Shown here one piece after another: positions 11,593 through 23,500 of a stretch of 64,000 nucleotides of DNA (the first letter of the stretch is position 1; every line of letters starts with the position of its first letter). Source of the DNA: Acanthochlamys bracteata (taxonomy: Eukaryota > Streptophyta > Magnoliopsida > Pandanales > Velloziaceae); the NCBI GenBank assembly GCA_019914995.1, contig CM034142.1, positions 6,757,513 to 6,821,512 on the forward strand, read 5' to 3'. Position numbers and translations under genes: made by a program. The notes beneath the pieces are model-generated. The model did not search any database. It was not told the origin of the DNA and saw only the letters and a program-made list of their open reading frames with translations.

Positions 11593-13910
11593 TTACCTCA
11601 TAACTGGTACTTGGCTCTGTGACCTGTTAGCAACCATGCTGCTGCTATGATGTGAATGGAGATCATTGAAGCTGAGATGACCTTGATGCTGGAACATGTT
11701 TCCTGGATTTTTTGAAGACTTGTTGTTTGAGTTCATATTGGAGTGCAGAAGTTCAGCTTCCAAGAGATTTCTTCCACGCGCTCCACCACCACCCAACTGT
11801 AGAAGAGAACCGTTGCAGTTCAGCTCTGCGGATGATCCGCTTTGTTGCTCGGCCTTCTTTGTGTTAAGGAACCGCCCGCCTGCACCCCTTGCCCTGTTCA
11901 TAGCATGTCGATGTCGGGATTCATGAAGGTAAGGCTGCATTAAAGTCATTCGAAAAATGTAAACCATGATTTGCTCGGTAAATCTAGATGGTAAAATCCG
12001 ATGAAGATTTTCTTGTTCTTCCGCTTACCTTACGAGATTTGATGAGCTTGTTTTCTGCTTCCTGCTTTGCGCGCAGTTGCCTCCTTCGAAGAATTCCGCG
12101 ATATTGTTTTGCATTAACATATATAGGTTCATCGGCTGCTGGTTCAAGCGGTAAAGGAACTCGACTGGTAGACATCATTGCCATCTGGGGGTGAATCTGA
12201 TTGAGGATGTCGGACGTAGGGAAAAAGTAAATCCACCGCAACATAAATAGCAGAGAAAGAATCATAGTTTATGTTTCCAGCATGTTATCATACTTGGCTA
12301 GAGTAGTCGGCATGCGTAAAGTACATGTTGAAGATGAATTGTGGTTAAAACCATCTCCTTATAAAAGTCCAGCTAAGCCTATAGATTGCTACTTGGTATC
12401 AACTATCTGGTCGTCGATGTTGCTAATAATCTAAAACATGCCAAATCTCCTCCAAAATTTCAAGTTTATCTAGGGGTAAGGATTTCATGGGCAAGTCATT
12501 CAAGAAAGCTTCATAACTGTTCAGACCAAATAATCTGTTAATTTTTAGGAGAATTCATTATCAGAACAACTTACTGACCTTCCCTGTCGAACAATCAGAC
12601 TAAAAACAAACTAGAAGCTTTATATTGATGATGATCACCATATAGACTACACACCAAACCTGAGAAATCTTATAACAATCTCAAACATGGGCGTCGACTA
12701 TTTCATGCACTCTATTTCTAATGTTCTACTTAAGTTAGTATCAGCTTGAAGACAATCGGACATGGAAATAGGGAAGAAAGGATTCACAAGCATGCAAGTG
12801 TACTTCTAATCAAAACTTTTAATTGCATGTCAGTTTGACTACAACCTTCAATCAAATATGCAGGACTATGACTTAAAAATCAAAGGCTACATTTAATGAT
12901 AATCCACGAGCTTAATATTTATGTGATAAGAAAAATGCAGTATAAGCCACAGGTAGTAGGCATGATAAGAAACATAAAACTGCTTGTTGCAACAAGAAGT
13001 CTCACGATTAAACTGAAAGTTGCATCACGGTTTCTCGAAAGCTATATGATTAAATTTCGTATTCAGATATCATCAAACAAAGTGTATTGCATCTGAAAGG
13101 ATATACTAATTAAGCATTACACAGTAAAAATAACAAGCAACAGAAACCTGTCAGTAATACTTACAATAATATTCGACCCATATGCAGGAATAAAAGCCCC
13201 ATAATAGGGATTCGCAAAGTTGTAGGGAGCGCACGCCTGCTGTAGACACGAGAACACTATAAATGTTAACAGCGAGCGTTTGCAGTTTCATGGAATGAAA
13301 TGGATGCAGTGGAAAGAACTTTTTACCATAGAGTGGTTGTAATCAAGTTTTCCTGGGGGAAAGACTTCTGTAGCTCCCATGGATAGCATTGATTTGTTAG
13401 ATGTCTCACTTTGCTTCTCATAACTGCTCTCAGTTCCTATTGCAACCAAAGTTGTCACAAATGCTATACATATAAATGAGTAAAAGATTAATAAAATAGA
13501 GCACCGCTATTAACACAAAGCATTGGTTAGACTAACACAATCTAAATATTTTAGAGATGCAATACGAATCAATCACAAGATGCAAACCAGCTGTTCACAT
13601 AATTGCAACATATACCAGATTGAGTGGGAATAGACTGCTCATGTTCATCACCCCTAGATTCAGATGCATCTTGTGACTGACCGGTTGACTGACTTGAAGA
13701 TGAATCTTGATCCTGCAAACGATGAGCTGTCATCTCTATACCATCACCCTGCGGGCCAATCAATCCCATATTCATGCCTGAGCTCTTTGAATGAGATAAT
13801 TCTGGTACATATGACCCATTTGCATTCCACCACAATGCGTGTGTATTTAGGCAATAGGAGGATGGAGGGACAGAACCATGATCTGACACTTTGTTGCAGA
13901 TGTTTTGCAT
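11593..13910 (-). CDS. NF-YA: Nuclear transcription factor Y subunit A (NF-YA / HAP2)
   Basis: Five coding exons join in phase: 13616-13910, 13327-13436, 13165-13236, 12029-12196 and 11593-11934, totalling 987 nt (328 residues). The N-terminal half is Ser/Gln-rich, with the family motif [15 protein letters not shown]. The conserved core starts with [20 protein letters not shown], the helix that binds the NF-YB/NF-YC dimer. The DNA-binding helix follows, beginning at [11 protein letters not shown] and including GGRFLNTKK, which recognises CCAAT boxes. The splice site between the two helices is canonical. The first ATG is at 13,910, and an acceptor just upstream plus GA-rich leader sequence near 15.7-15.9 kb suggest a long intron in the 5' UTR. 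The protein acts in the nucleus as part of the NF-Y trimer. Post-transcriptional control by miR169 is indicated by the 3' UTR site. Confidence 0.93.
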
Positions 13911-13929
13911 GTCTTCAGAGCCTTCAGCT

Positions 13930-15950
13930 TTTGAACTATTTACACAGATGTATACACCTTTGTAGTCTTACTCCTCAAAACTGTGCCAACAAAATGTCAA
14001 TTTAGATAATCAATTATGGCCAAGTTGTGGAAAAGATGAATGGTTTGGGCAAATAGAAATATGAAACAAACGGAAGCTGTAGGTCAAAAATAAGGTGTGC
14101 CAAGAGATTCCATCAGTATTCTATTCATAAATGTTAAAAAATGTCAATAACTCTATAGTTTTGTTTGTTCCATAAAGTAAGGACCAAATAAACTTTCAGA
14201 ATCTCAGCTTTGTGGAAGATGAACTCAATTAATCCTTTCTTCTATGCTCTAAATTGTTAAAGAAAGTTTAATTCATATAGAATCTCTCTCCATCAAGTAA
14301 TTCCGCAACAAGCTGCTTTTCTCAAAACTTCCCTTCAGTCTTCCAGGTCGAAACTGCATGTCCCCTCTAACAATTCGACTAACATGATCCGTGGACATTC
14401 TTCCACTAAGACAGCATAAACTTGTACTTAGGGTGCCTCTACCATGTAGCCCATGCAGCCAGGGTCTCTATTTGCTGCCACTCTGCATCTACTTTTCACT
14501 GTCATCCACCTTGAATTTGACTCGCATAAACCAGCATTTACTAAAAATACCAAAAGGTTACTTCAATGAATTTCCACAGAGGGAAATATGTCGTAGCAAC
14601 TCTTAGCTAATACAGCACTTGGAATGATTATATTGTCGAGCAGTTCCGTACAAAACTCAAACATACTAAATGCTTTAATCACTCTGAAACCCACCATCCC
14701 CACAAGAACACAACAAAAACTAAGCAAGGTCGAAAGAACTAAACGAAAAGGAAGTGGGAAAGCCACCACTTCTTGCATAAGGACTATAAGGGAAATCTTC
14801 AATCTGACATGAGGCTGTCTCTTCTTGTAGCTTAATCTAGAGCAATACCACAGAATAGCAACATGTTGAAAGTTCAATAAACAACAATTCTCCTACAAAC
14901 ACCTAGGGATTTTCGTATACTGAACTTAGTTACACCTGACTTGCTTATGTTGCTTTGCATGCAACCCATTAGTGCTAAAAAAGCTTATAACCTCTTCAAT
15001 CCAGCTCTTCTAAACAGGAGGCTCAAAAGGCAGGATCTACAGTTCTTCATGTTCTCATTGCCCAATTCCAAAACTCACTAAAGAATCTCAGAAGAAGTAC
15101 TAGAATCAGAAGCTAAAAAGAACAATAACATCTATACATTTATATGCATGCTAATGAAAGACTGGAAAATAACACTCTTACAGAACCAAATTACAGAAAT
15201 TAATAACTTACACTTATCAAAGGGGAAACCCCAGCAACATTTCACCGGCAACTCCAACTCACCAGCAAGGAATTTTTGCTCCAAAACTCACCACTCTTAA
15301 TAAAACCCAGCATTCATTCTCTCAAAATCTCACCCTTTCTCTCTATACTAGACTACACAACTCAATCACCACAAAGGAACTCTCTACACATCAACAACTC
15401 CCCTGGAAATCTCACCTTTGATTCTAATGAACTTAAACAAGAAAAGTTCATCAACTTAACCCACATCATCTAATTCCTTCAAAACTCCCTCCTTTGTTAA
15501 AAGCCAACAAGAAAACCCATCAATTCCCTCAAGAATTTGTGAAACTAAACAAGAAAAACAACAAAAAATGAAAGAATAAACTAGATTTAAGAGCTTAAAA
15601 AGAGAAACAAACTCAACCCACCACCAACAAGATAGAAAACTCTAACTACAACAGACCAAGAAAAGAAGGGAAACAAACAAGCAGCACAATCACCTTTACG
15701 CTACGCACTAATAAAACAGAGAGAGATGAGAGTGATTGCTCAGCAGAGGGACAGGTGGAGTTCATGCACTTTCAAAGGGATAGAAATGTCAAACCTTTTT
15801 TCCACAAGCTGCATGTCCTCCTCATCTTCCTCACACACCTCTCTCTCTCTCTCCGTTCTCTTCTGTTCCTGTTCTTTTTTCTTCTTCTCCGTGTGTTGAA
15901 GTTGAAAGAATTTTATATAATGTAGTAAAAAAAAGAAGTGATTTTTCTAA
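13930..15950 (-). other. Likely NF-YA 5' UTR intron and leader exon
   Basis: Upstream of the start codon there is an acceptor-like AAATAG near 13,932, about 1.8 kb of non-coding sequence, and a strongly purine-rich (GA)n leader on the minus strand (plus-strand CTCTCTCTCTCT at about 15,840-15,853). Plant NF-YA genes commonly have a 5' leader intron. The exact donor and transcription start cannot be fixed from sequence alone. Confidence 0.45.
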
Positions 15951-16984
15951 GAAGAATGCAAGTAAATGCTCATGCCAGCAATAGAAGAATATTAAAAAAT
16001 TTGAACTTTTCTTGAATTCTTTTGAGAAATTTTATAAATCTTTCTCTCTCTTATAGAAGTACTACAATATATTTCTCTCTCTCTCTCTTGATTGGTGGTA
16101 AATTAATTGTGTGTTTAAAATTAATGTTAGATGTATTTAATTATCTGTCGACCATTTCACTCTGGTTTCTATGAAACAGGAAGAACTATGTTAACACCGA
16201 CAAAAAATCTATATGCAAAGAATTTTTTATAATTTTAAACTCTCGATTCTAACTCTCTGAATGAATTTTGATTTCTAACTCTAGTTTGTTAAATCTAAAA
16301 GAATATCATGAGTGGAAACTGGAAAGTTCAACGACCTACGTTTTCAGATTTTAATTTCTGATTTTAACCCTTGACATAGAACGTGTTTACTTCACGAAAA
16401 ATTAATATCTTTTTACTCAAAACTTACTACAAATAATTTTTATTATTTTTATTTATAATTTATTTTTACAATCATATGTTTATTTTTAAAATTTTATTTT
16501 CAAATCACAAAACCATTTAAGACGAATAATAATAATAATAATAAATTACGCTTTCTGCTTTTCGTGTTAAATAGCATTGCAAAATTTTGATTAAGCATTT
16601 TATCAAAAAGAAATGTTCGATTAAGCATTTATCAGAAGTTTGCAACAAATACTTTCTAATTTCGGGATCTTATGGAGTTGTTTAAAATAATATAATTTTT
16701 ATTTAAAAAATACTTATTTTGAAACTTTTTAAACAAATTTATCTTTATTAACTCAAAAATAATAAAACTTATATATATAAATTTTATATCATACAATTCA
16801 TATATATTTTTTATATTTAAAAAATTATAATACGGTAAAATATTTTTTGAAAATTGAAATAGTTAAAATGGCGATGAAGAAGCACTCGGTACAAAAACAA
16901 AAAAAAATAAAGTAAAAAATCATTAGCAATCAAATTATTAAAGACAAAAAAAATGTTTACAGTGACATACTAACAACCAAAAGG

Positions 16985-17215
16985 GTATATACGGGAGAGT
17001 TTTTTTTAATTTTTTATTTTATATTTTTTAATAAAATTTTTAAAATATTTTATAAAATTCTTTTAAAAACTACAAAAATTTTGTACGTAATTTTTTTTTA
17101 TTATTATGTTTATTTTTTAAGTAAAAAATAGAACTCGTTTTAAAAATATTTTTAAAATATTTTTTTTTTCTTTCAAAATTTTTTTTTCAATAAACACTTT
17201 CAAATATTTTTGAAA
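16985..17215. repeat. MITE copy, reverse orientation
   Basis: The blocks TTTTTTAATAAAATTTTTAA, TACGTAATTTTTTTTTATTA and the end AATAAACACTTTCAAAT match the reverse complement of the family. Confidence 0.45.
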
Positions 17216-17217
17216 TC

Positions 17218-17440
17218 GCTACTAGATGCAGTAATAGCGACCACAGCGAAGTAAAAGGTCGCTGATGTGGTGGTATCTGCATCTAAACAACACTGCGATT
17301 GCTATTACGCACACGACCATCAATGGTTTGGATCTAGTCTGGTGGCTATTGAGCCAAACAATAGCGACATGTTTGGCTCAGCTCGCCATTATCTAAGCAA
17401 TAGCGACCAAAACGAAAAACTCAGCTTCTAATACTTTAGT
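17218..17440. repeat. GC-rich island with repeated AATAGCGAC motifs
   Basis: The decamer (T/C)AATAGCGAC occurs at 17,232-17,241, 17,359-17,368 and 17,398-17,407, with inverted relatives (GCTATTA near 17,301; GGCTATTG near 17,343). A 9-bp inverted repeat, TAGATGCAG, flanks part of it. Clusters of short direct and inverted motifs are typical of subterminal regions of CACTA-type transposons. No CACTA terminus was found, so this would be a fragment. Confidence 0.35.
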
Positions 17441-17813
17441 AATAGTAATCAATATATAGTTAGTCTCTATTATTTTAAAATAATAACTTAAATTCATTAA
17501 TAATAATTTATTTAATAATATTTAAATTGTTACACATAATTTTTATTTTTAATATATTTTGTTGACTAAATTTTAATTATTTAGATAATATTTTATATTT
17601 TATAATAAAAAAATATTAATAAATATATAAATTTTAATAATTTATAAATATATATCGGAGCATTAAAAGAATTTTTTGCGCAAAACGATCTAACTTTTGT
17701 CCATATTAATGATTTTTGTTATTGTGATTCGAAAACAACAAGAAACATTACTTACTGAAAAACAAAATGTATAAATGGAGAGGTTTAAAATTTTATTTTA
17801 TAGTACTACTTCA

Positions 17814-18073
17814 GGGGGCGTTTGGAATTGCTTATGAAATGGAGCTTTTGTAAAATGAAGAGTATTTTTGTTCTTTTTGAAAAATAAACTCTATTTTTTT
17901 TACTTCTAAAAAAATAATAAAAATATGCAATAAAAAGATCTCACTCCGTAGAATTTTTCTACACTTTCTAAATTTTTAAATAAATTTTTTATATATTTAT
18001 AAAATATGTATTGAAAAACGTGAAATGGAGAATTGAAAAGTTGGGTTGGGAGAAAGCAAAGCCAAACACCCCC
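17814..18073. repeat. MITE copy with clean TIRs and 3-bp TSD
   Basis: This is the best-preserved member of the window's family. It starts GGGGGCGTTTGG and ends with the complement of GGGGGTGTTTGG, with TCA directly repeated on both sides (17,811-17,813 and 18,074-18,076). The interior has the ATATGCAATAAAAAGATC centre. The ends and 3-bp duplication resemble Tourist/PIF-Harbinger MITEs, although TCA rather than TTA/TAA is unusual. Confidence 0.75.
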
Positions 18074-18099
18074 TCAATCCAGAATAGATATTAAGAAAC

Positions 18100-18345
18100 T
18101 AAGGAGACGTTTGAAGCTTTTGATATAGAATTTTTTTAAAATATTTTTTTTTTTAAAATAAGTTTTATTTTTTATCTCAAAAAAATAATAAACAAATTTT
18201 ACTATATAAAATTCTTTTATATTTTTTAAATTTTTAAATAAAATTTTTAAATATTTATAAAAAATATATTAAAAAATATAAAATAAAAAAATAAAATAAA
18301 GTTTTTATAAAATACTTTTTCAAATGCTCCCTAAATTTATATTTG
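18100..18345. repeat. MITE copy
   Basis: It begins GAGACGTTTGAAGCTTTTGA and ends ATACTTTTTCAAATGCTCCC, with the family's AT-rich interior. It lies about 30 bp from the preceding copy. Confidence 0.5.
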
Positions 18346-19084
18346 TGGCCAGCTTTCGCCTAAGAACAAATTTTTAAAAATTTAGTTTCATATCGCATAT
18401 TAATAATTCTGAAATAATATAATCTCATTTTTATTATCAATTGATTTTGGTGTAACCCAAAATTTATCAAAAAATCAAGTGAAAAATCTTTACCTTAACA
18501 TGAATTAAATTATTTTATTATTAGTAAAAAAACATCTTAGAAGTTTCGACAAATAAATATAAAAAAATCATTTTTAGACTCAATTAGTAGAAAACTTAGT
18601 TTGTTCTGATTGCCACCGAATCATAGAAGGGAACATTTTGAAACGTTTAAAAAAGAGTTCCAAAGAAAAATTTTATTTTAAAGAGCTTCTTAAAAAGTAA
18701 AATTGACTATTTTATTTTTAAAATCTAAACTTTATGATGTATAATTTATTATATTTTTTAAAATTTACTTATTTTTAAAATTATTATAAAAAATTAAAAG
18801 AAAATTGTAAGAAACTAGTGATAAACATTACTGAACATCATGCCCGTTATCCAATTCCCCACTCACTCACGCTTCACTACGTCAACTTTTCTTTCTTTTT
18901 TTTTTCTTTTTTTTTAAGAAAAAGAAGTTTTTCGTCAACTTCGCAGGCCACCACATGACTACGCTTTACGCGCGTGACGATGTACAGATTACAATTAAAA
19001 GTTTCATTCCTCGGATTGTTTAAAGTTTTTAATTACTTTTTACTGCTAACATAATACTAGTTTAATCACTTCTTGGACATGCCC

Positions 19085-19345
19085 AACTGCTTTCGAAAGT
19101 GCTTATAAAATAGAAAATTTTTTAAATAAAAAATATTTTTAAAAAAATAAGTTTTATTTTTTTATTTTTAAAAAATAAAAAAAAAGTATGCAATAAAAAA
19201 ATTTTATTACGTAAAATTTTTACATTTTTTAATTTTTTAATTTTTTAAATAAATTTTTTAAATACATATAAAATATATATTAAAAATATAAAATGAGAAA
19301 TTAAAAAGAAGCATTTGGGAAACGCAATCTCAAACACTTCCTTAA
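19085..19345. repeat. MITE copy, plus orientation, left half of an inverted pair
   Basis: It shows TTTCGAAAGTGCTTATAAAA at the left, the ATGCAATAAAAAAATTTTAT centre, and AGCATTTGGGAAACGCAATC near the right end. Confidence 0.55.
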
Positions 19346-19369
19346 AGTTACGATGAATTTAAGTAATTT

Positions 19370-19605
19370 AAGAGGTGTTTGATTCAGTTTTTTTTAAACA
19401 CTCTTTTAATTTTTTATTTTATATTTTTTAATATATATTTTATAAATATTTAAAAAATTTATTTAAAAATTTAAAAAGTGTAAAAAAAATCTACGTAATG
19501 AGATCTTTTTATTATATAGTTTTATTATTTTTTAAAAGTAAAAAAAATAAAAATACTTTTCATTTTAGAAAAGTTTTATTTTATAAGTAATTTCAAATTA
19601 ATATT
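19370..19605. repeat. MITE copy, reverse orientation, right half of an inverted pair
   Basis: It begins AGAGGTGTTTGATTCAGTTT and carries TACGTAATGAGATCTTTTTA, the reverse complement of the family centre. It lies about 25 bp from the preceding copy in opposite orientation, so the two can pair over roughly 230 bp. Confidence 0.55.
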
Positions 19606-19936
19606 ACAAAGAAATTCAAATTTTACAGTTCGGCATAGATTTCTATTTTTGTTTGAATTTTACGCTCTCATTTTTACGTACTCCGAGATAGATTTTTTTC
19701 ACTTCAAATTTATTTCTAAAAATAATTAAAATATAATTTAAATTCTACTTTCAACTCACTTTAAAAAATAATTTTATTTTTTATTTCTTATTTTTATAAA
19801 ATTTAATTATGAATATTTAAAACACACACTTAGCTAACTACCATACCAACTTGATCTTAACACCTTTACTAAAGGATCCAAATTAGCTGTCTCGTCTACT
19901 ACTGGGCTTACTAAGAACATATATGCTAATTATTAA

Positions 19937-20133
19937 GCCCACCATCTTTATAAACGGTCCAATCTAATTAACGTCGTCACATCGCCGTTAACTAATCGGT
20001 TGATCCAAATGGGCTAGTTCGGTTATTGCTGGCCTTTCACTTTTAACATGATCTTGTATATAAACAGAAAGCCCACCATCTTATAAACGCCCAATCTAAT
20101 TAACGACGTCACATCGCCGTTAACTAAGCCGTT
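19937..20133 (+). repeat. Promoter duplication upstream of the hydrolase gene
   Basis: A segment of about 64 bp (GCCCACCATCTT...CATCGCCGTTAACTAA) occurs at 19,937-20,001 and again at 20,071-20,133, offset by 134 bp. The second copy has GACGTCA, a bZIP-type ACGT core, where the first has CGTCGTCA. A TATA-like TGTATATAAA (about 20,056-20,065) lies between the copies. Confidence 0.75.
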
Positions 20134-20501
20134 ATCTTCCACGCCTCTCTCACTCTTTTTTTTCTTCTTCAAAATCACTCTCTCTCGCTCAGTGTTCATT
20201 CGAAGCTTTGCTGAATCTGATCAACTTTGGAGAAAAAATTCGATTTTTTCTCAAAATTGGAAAGAAATTTTCGAATTATTTGTTTCAAAAACGGGAAATT
20301 TTCTACATTCGAAGAAAAGTTGCGTAAATTTCAAATCATTTAGGGGCGAAAAATTCGAATTTGGGACTTTGTTTGGCGGAAAACTCGAATTGGTTAGTAT
20401 CACCGGCTAAGCAAGGGTAAAATCGTCCTTTGACACCTGAGCTCGGCGGAGATCGGCCAGATGGTGAATACTTCAATGCTTTGTTGTACGGAATTGGAGG
20501 G

Positions 20502-23500
20502 ATGATGGTGGCAGCATTAGCTTTGCTGGTTGCATTCCAGGAAAGATTGGTTTACGTTCCTGTTTTGCCAGGGCTTGCTCGGGCTTACCTGATCACGCCA
20601 TCGAGGCTCCGACTCGCTTATGAAGATGTATGGCTTACTGCCGCTGATGGCGTGAGGCTTCATTCTTGGTTCATCAAGTTTGCACCTGATTGCCGAGGTC
20701 AGCTTGACAAACTGTCTCAACTGATTTGTTTGTGCTTGGTGAATGAATTAGCATGGTTGCATTGAGTTTCCCCCTTGATTTTGAATGGAAATTTGCAATT
20801 GTGGATTTGATTGATAGTACTTGGACTTGATTTAGGACTGTTGATTATTTGGCCGGCATTTAGGATTTGAAGGTTGTAGTTGAGTGGTAATATCTTGCGT
20901 AGTCTTTGCTAAGCGGAATGAACTCAACTTTACTAGCAAGTCTGGACAAAGTTCAGCACTCAATATAGAAAGTTGTATATAGTACTTTTTCAACATGTTG
21001 GTATGAAAGTAATTCAGTTTATGGCCTAACTTGAGCGATACAGTGTGATTATAATTTGCATCAGATTTTTGTTGGGTTGTGTGTTTGGGTGTTCTAAGGT
21101 TACCAGTTCATTGCATTACCCCACAAGGTGAAATAACTGCTTGGTGGTTATGCAGCTTGCTTCTCTATTCTTCATTTGAGTTGGTTGCCTGCATATCAGT
21201 ATTTAAGAGGAATAGTGATAGAGGATTTTCCTTGTTAAGCCTTTATGAAAGTTAGTAGTACTACCAAATAATCATGCAAAAAAGCATTGCCATGGTGCTA
21301 TTGTCAGTGATGTCGCATGTTATGAATATTTCGAACTTGCACATGCATATTGTAATGGTTAATTAGTCCTGAAGCTGTCCGTATATAGAAACTGACTTAG
21401 TCGGTCAACTTTTATCTTTCAACAGCTGAATCCTTTCTACGGGAGCTTGTCTTGCTTCAATTATTTCTAATCAACATTTCTGTCTCGTTAGTGTCATAAG
21501 TCTTTATGCATCTCAGTCAGTAGTCTGTTTTATTGAAGTTGTTATCCAGTTAACACACTTGTCATAGGCAAATGATTTCTCCAACATGGACTATTATGTT
21601 TTCAGTGTCTTGTTACACTCTGTCATTTTGTGTGTGGCGATTTCTTTTATTGATTGTTTATTCCAGTCGTGGTCACGCCTTTATTCATTGCAATTGCAGG
21701 TCCAACAATCCTCTTCTTCCAAGAAAATGCTGGCAGTATCCTGACACTTGCTTTGTAGACTCTTTTTGTTGCTTGCATTTTCTTCCCATTAACAGTGTCA
21801 ATTAGAAAATACTTTCAGTCTTTCTACAGTGTTTCTATAATTCTTTCTTTTTGATAGTAGCTTATTTTTAGTGGCTACTTATGCCAATCTGATTCGTTGT
21901 GCTTTGCTGCTTCCCATTGACCACTACTTGTTAGACATTGCTCACCGACTTGAATTTGTTCGCATAATGATGCAGAGGTTGCATTGCAATGTGTTTATGC
22001 TTTCTTACAGAGGGTACAGTCTCTCTATTAAAGACAACCATTTTCTTGCTCATTTTGGTTTCGGTAGACACTAGTTTGTGCTTCTTTCGATTGACTTGAA
22101 TCTTTGCAATGCCTTTCTGAATTTGAACAGCTACGGTGAAAGTGAAGGCTACCCGTCTGAGCATGGGATTACCAAGGATGCACAGGTTTGGTTATAAATA
22201 TTTCCCATTTTATTTATCTGTGCTTCTTTTTTCTCATTTGATCTTAAAACATTTTTTATTTTTCTCGTCTTGGCTAGGCAGCACTTGACCACCTTGTTCA
22301 AAGGCAGGACATTGACACTTCCAGAATAGTTGTTTTCGGTAGATCTCTTGGAGGTGCTGTAGGAGCAGTCCTTGCAAGAAATTATCCTGATAAGGTATTC
22401 TTCTATGTGCTTTACTTCTTTTCTTCTCAGGTAAGATATATTCTGCAACTTTTGTCTTTTCTGTTATCTTTCCTTTATGAATGAGTAGCATCGCCCATGC
22501 ATGCCTACAGTTTATATAGGGTTATAAGTTCAGCTTAGGAAGCATTCATGAGGTGTGGGATGGGTTTGAGCTAATATACATTGGCAGTAAACATAGACAA
22601 AAAAATGGTAGTAAAGGCACTATTGGCCCTTGAGAACATTTACAAAGATGTGGTTCTACGTGCTGATGGACTTTTGAGCTCCCATCTATTGCCCGCAATC
22701 ATTCTGTTGTTGTAGCTTTTGACTTTTGACGGATGAAATTGGCATGGAATGCTTCTGTGATGAGTCAACATTTGATAAGAGTTACTAGCTTGAATGATTG
22801 TAGCGACAACAATTACAGCTCATTCACTGTTTATGCATAGAACTAAGAACGGTAGTTTGTCAGCATAGAGCTTGATTAGTCTTAGAGACCAAGTAGGGAT
22901 AATTCTTGAACAAGTTCAATTGGATAAATCCCAAGTCACTTCCCCTGGTTAGTTCATAGACTTGGTACTGACATTGCCAATCTGGTTTTGCAAACATGCT
23001 AAATTCACATGCATATAGGTTCCCTCCCTTTTTTTTGGGTCTACATCACATGCATATAGGTTCTGCTTTCTCACCAGTCTGGCACCATTATTACATTAAG
23101 TTGTGAACTGCAGGTTTCTGCATTAATTATAGAGAACACATTCACCTCGATCTTGGATATGGCTGGAGTTCTTCTACCCTTTCTGAAATGGTTTGTAGGT
23201 GGCAGTACTTCTAAGGGTCTGAAGATTCTGAATTGGCTTGTCCGCTCACCTTGGAACACCGTAGATGTAATTGGGCAGGTAAGACTTTAACATTTTCTCA
23301 AGTTAAATTTAAGTTGCTTTCCCAGTCTAGCCTTCTAGGGAGTATGGCCTGCATTTTCCTGGTACAGTAGTTTTTGTGCTTTGTTTGCAATTCCCTGCCC
23401 CAATACCTTTGGCTTATTATGAGCATGTTAAAAAAGTTACAAGCTATCCTTCTGTCTCATTCTTTTTAGGTATTTCAACACAGGTTATGGCAAGCTGCTT

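Larger units (their letters stand above)
15950..19930. other. Gene-free MITE field
   Basis: This is about 4 kb of AT-rich DNA between the divergent NF-YA and hydrolase genes. It contains at least six MITE copies in both orientations, one GC-rich island with repeated AATAGCGAC motifs, and a (TC)n run near 16,073-16,089. No coding potential was seen. Confidence 0.6.

Noticed and set aside
20192..20410. 72-codon frame in the WAV2-like leader
   Set aside because: Ends before the conserved exon in a different frame; likely 5' UTR sequence.
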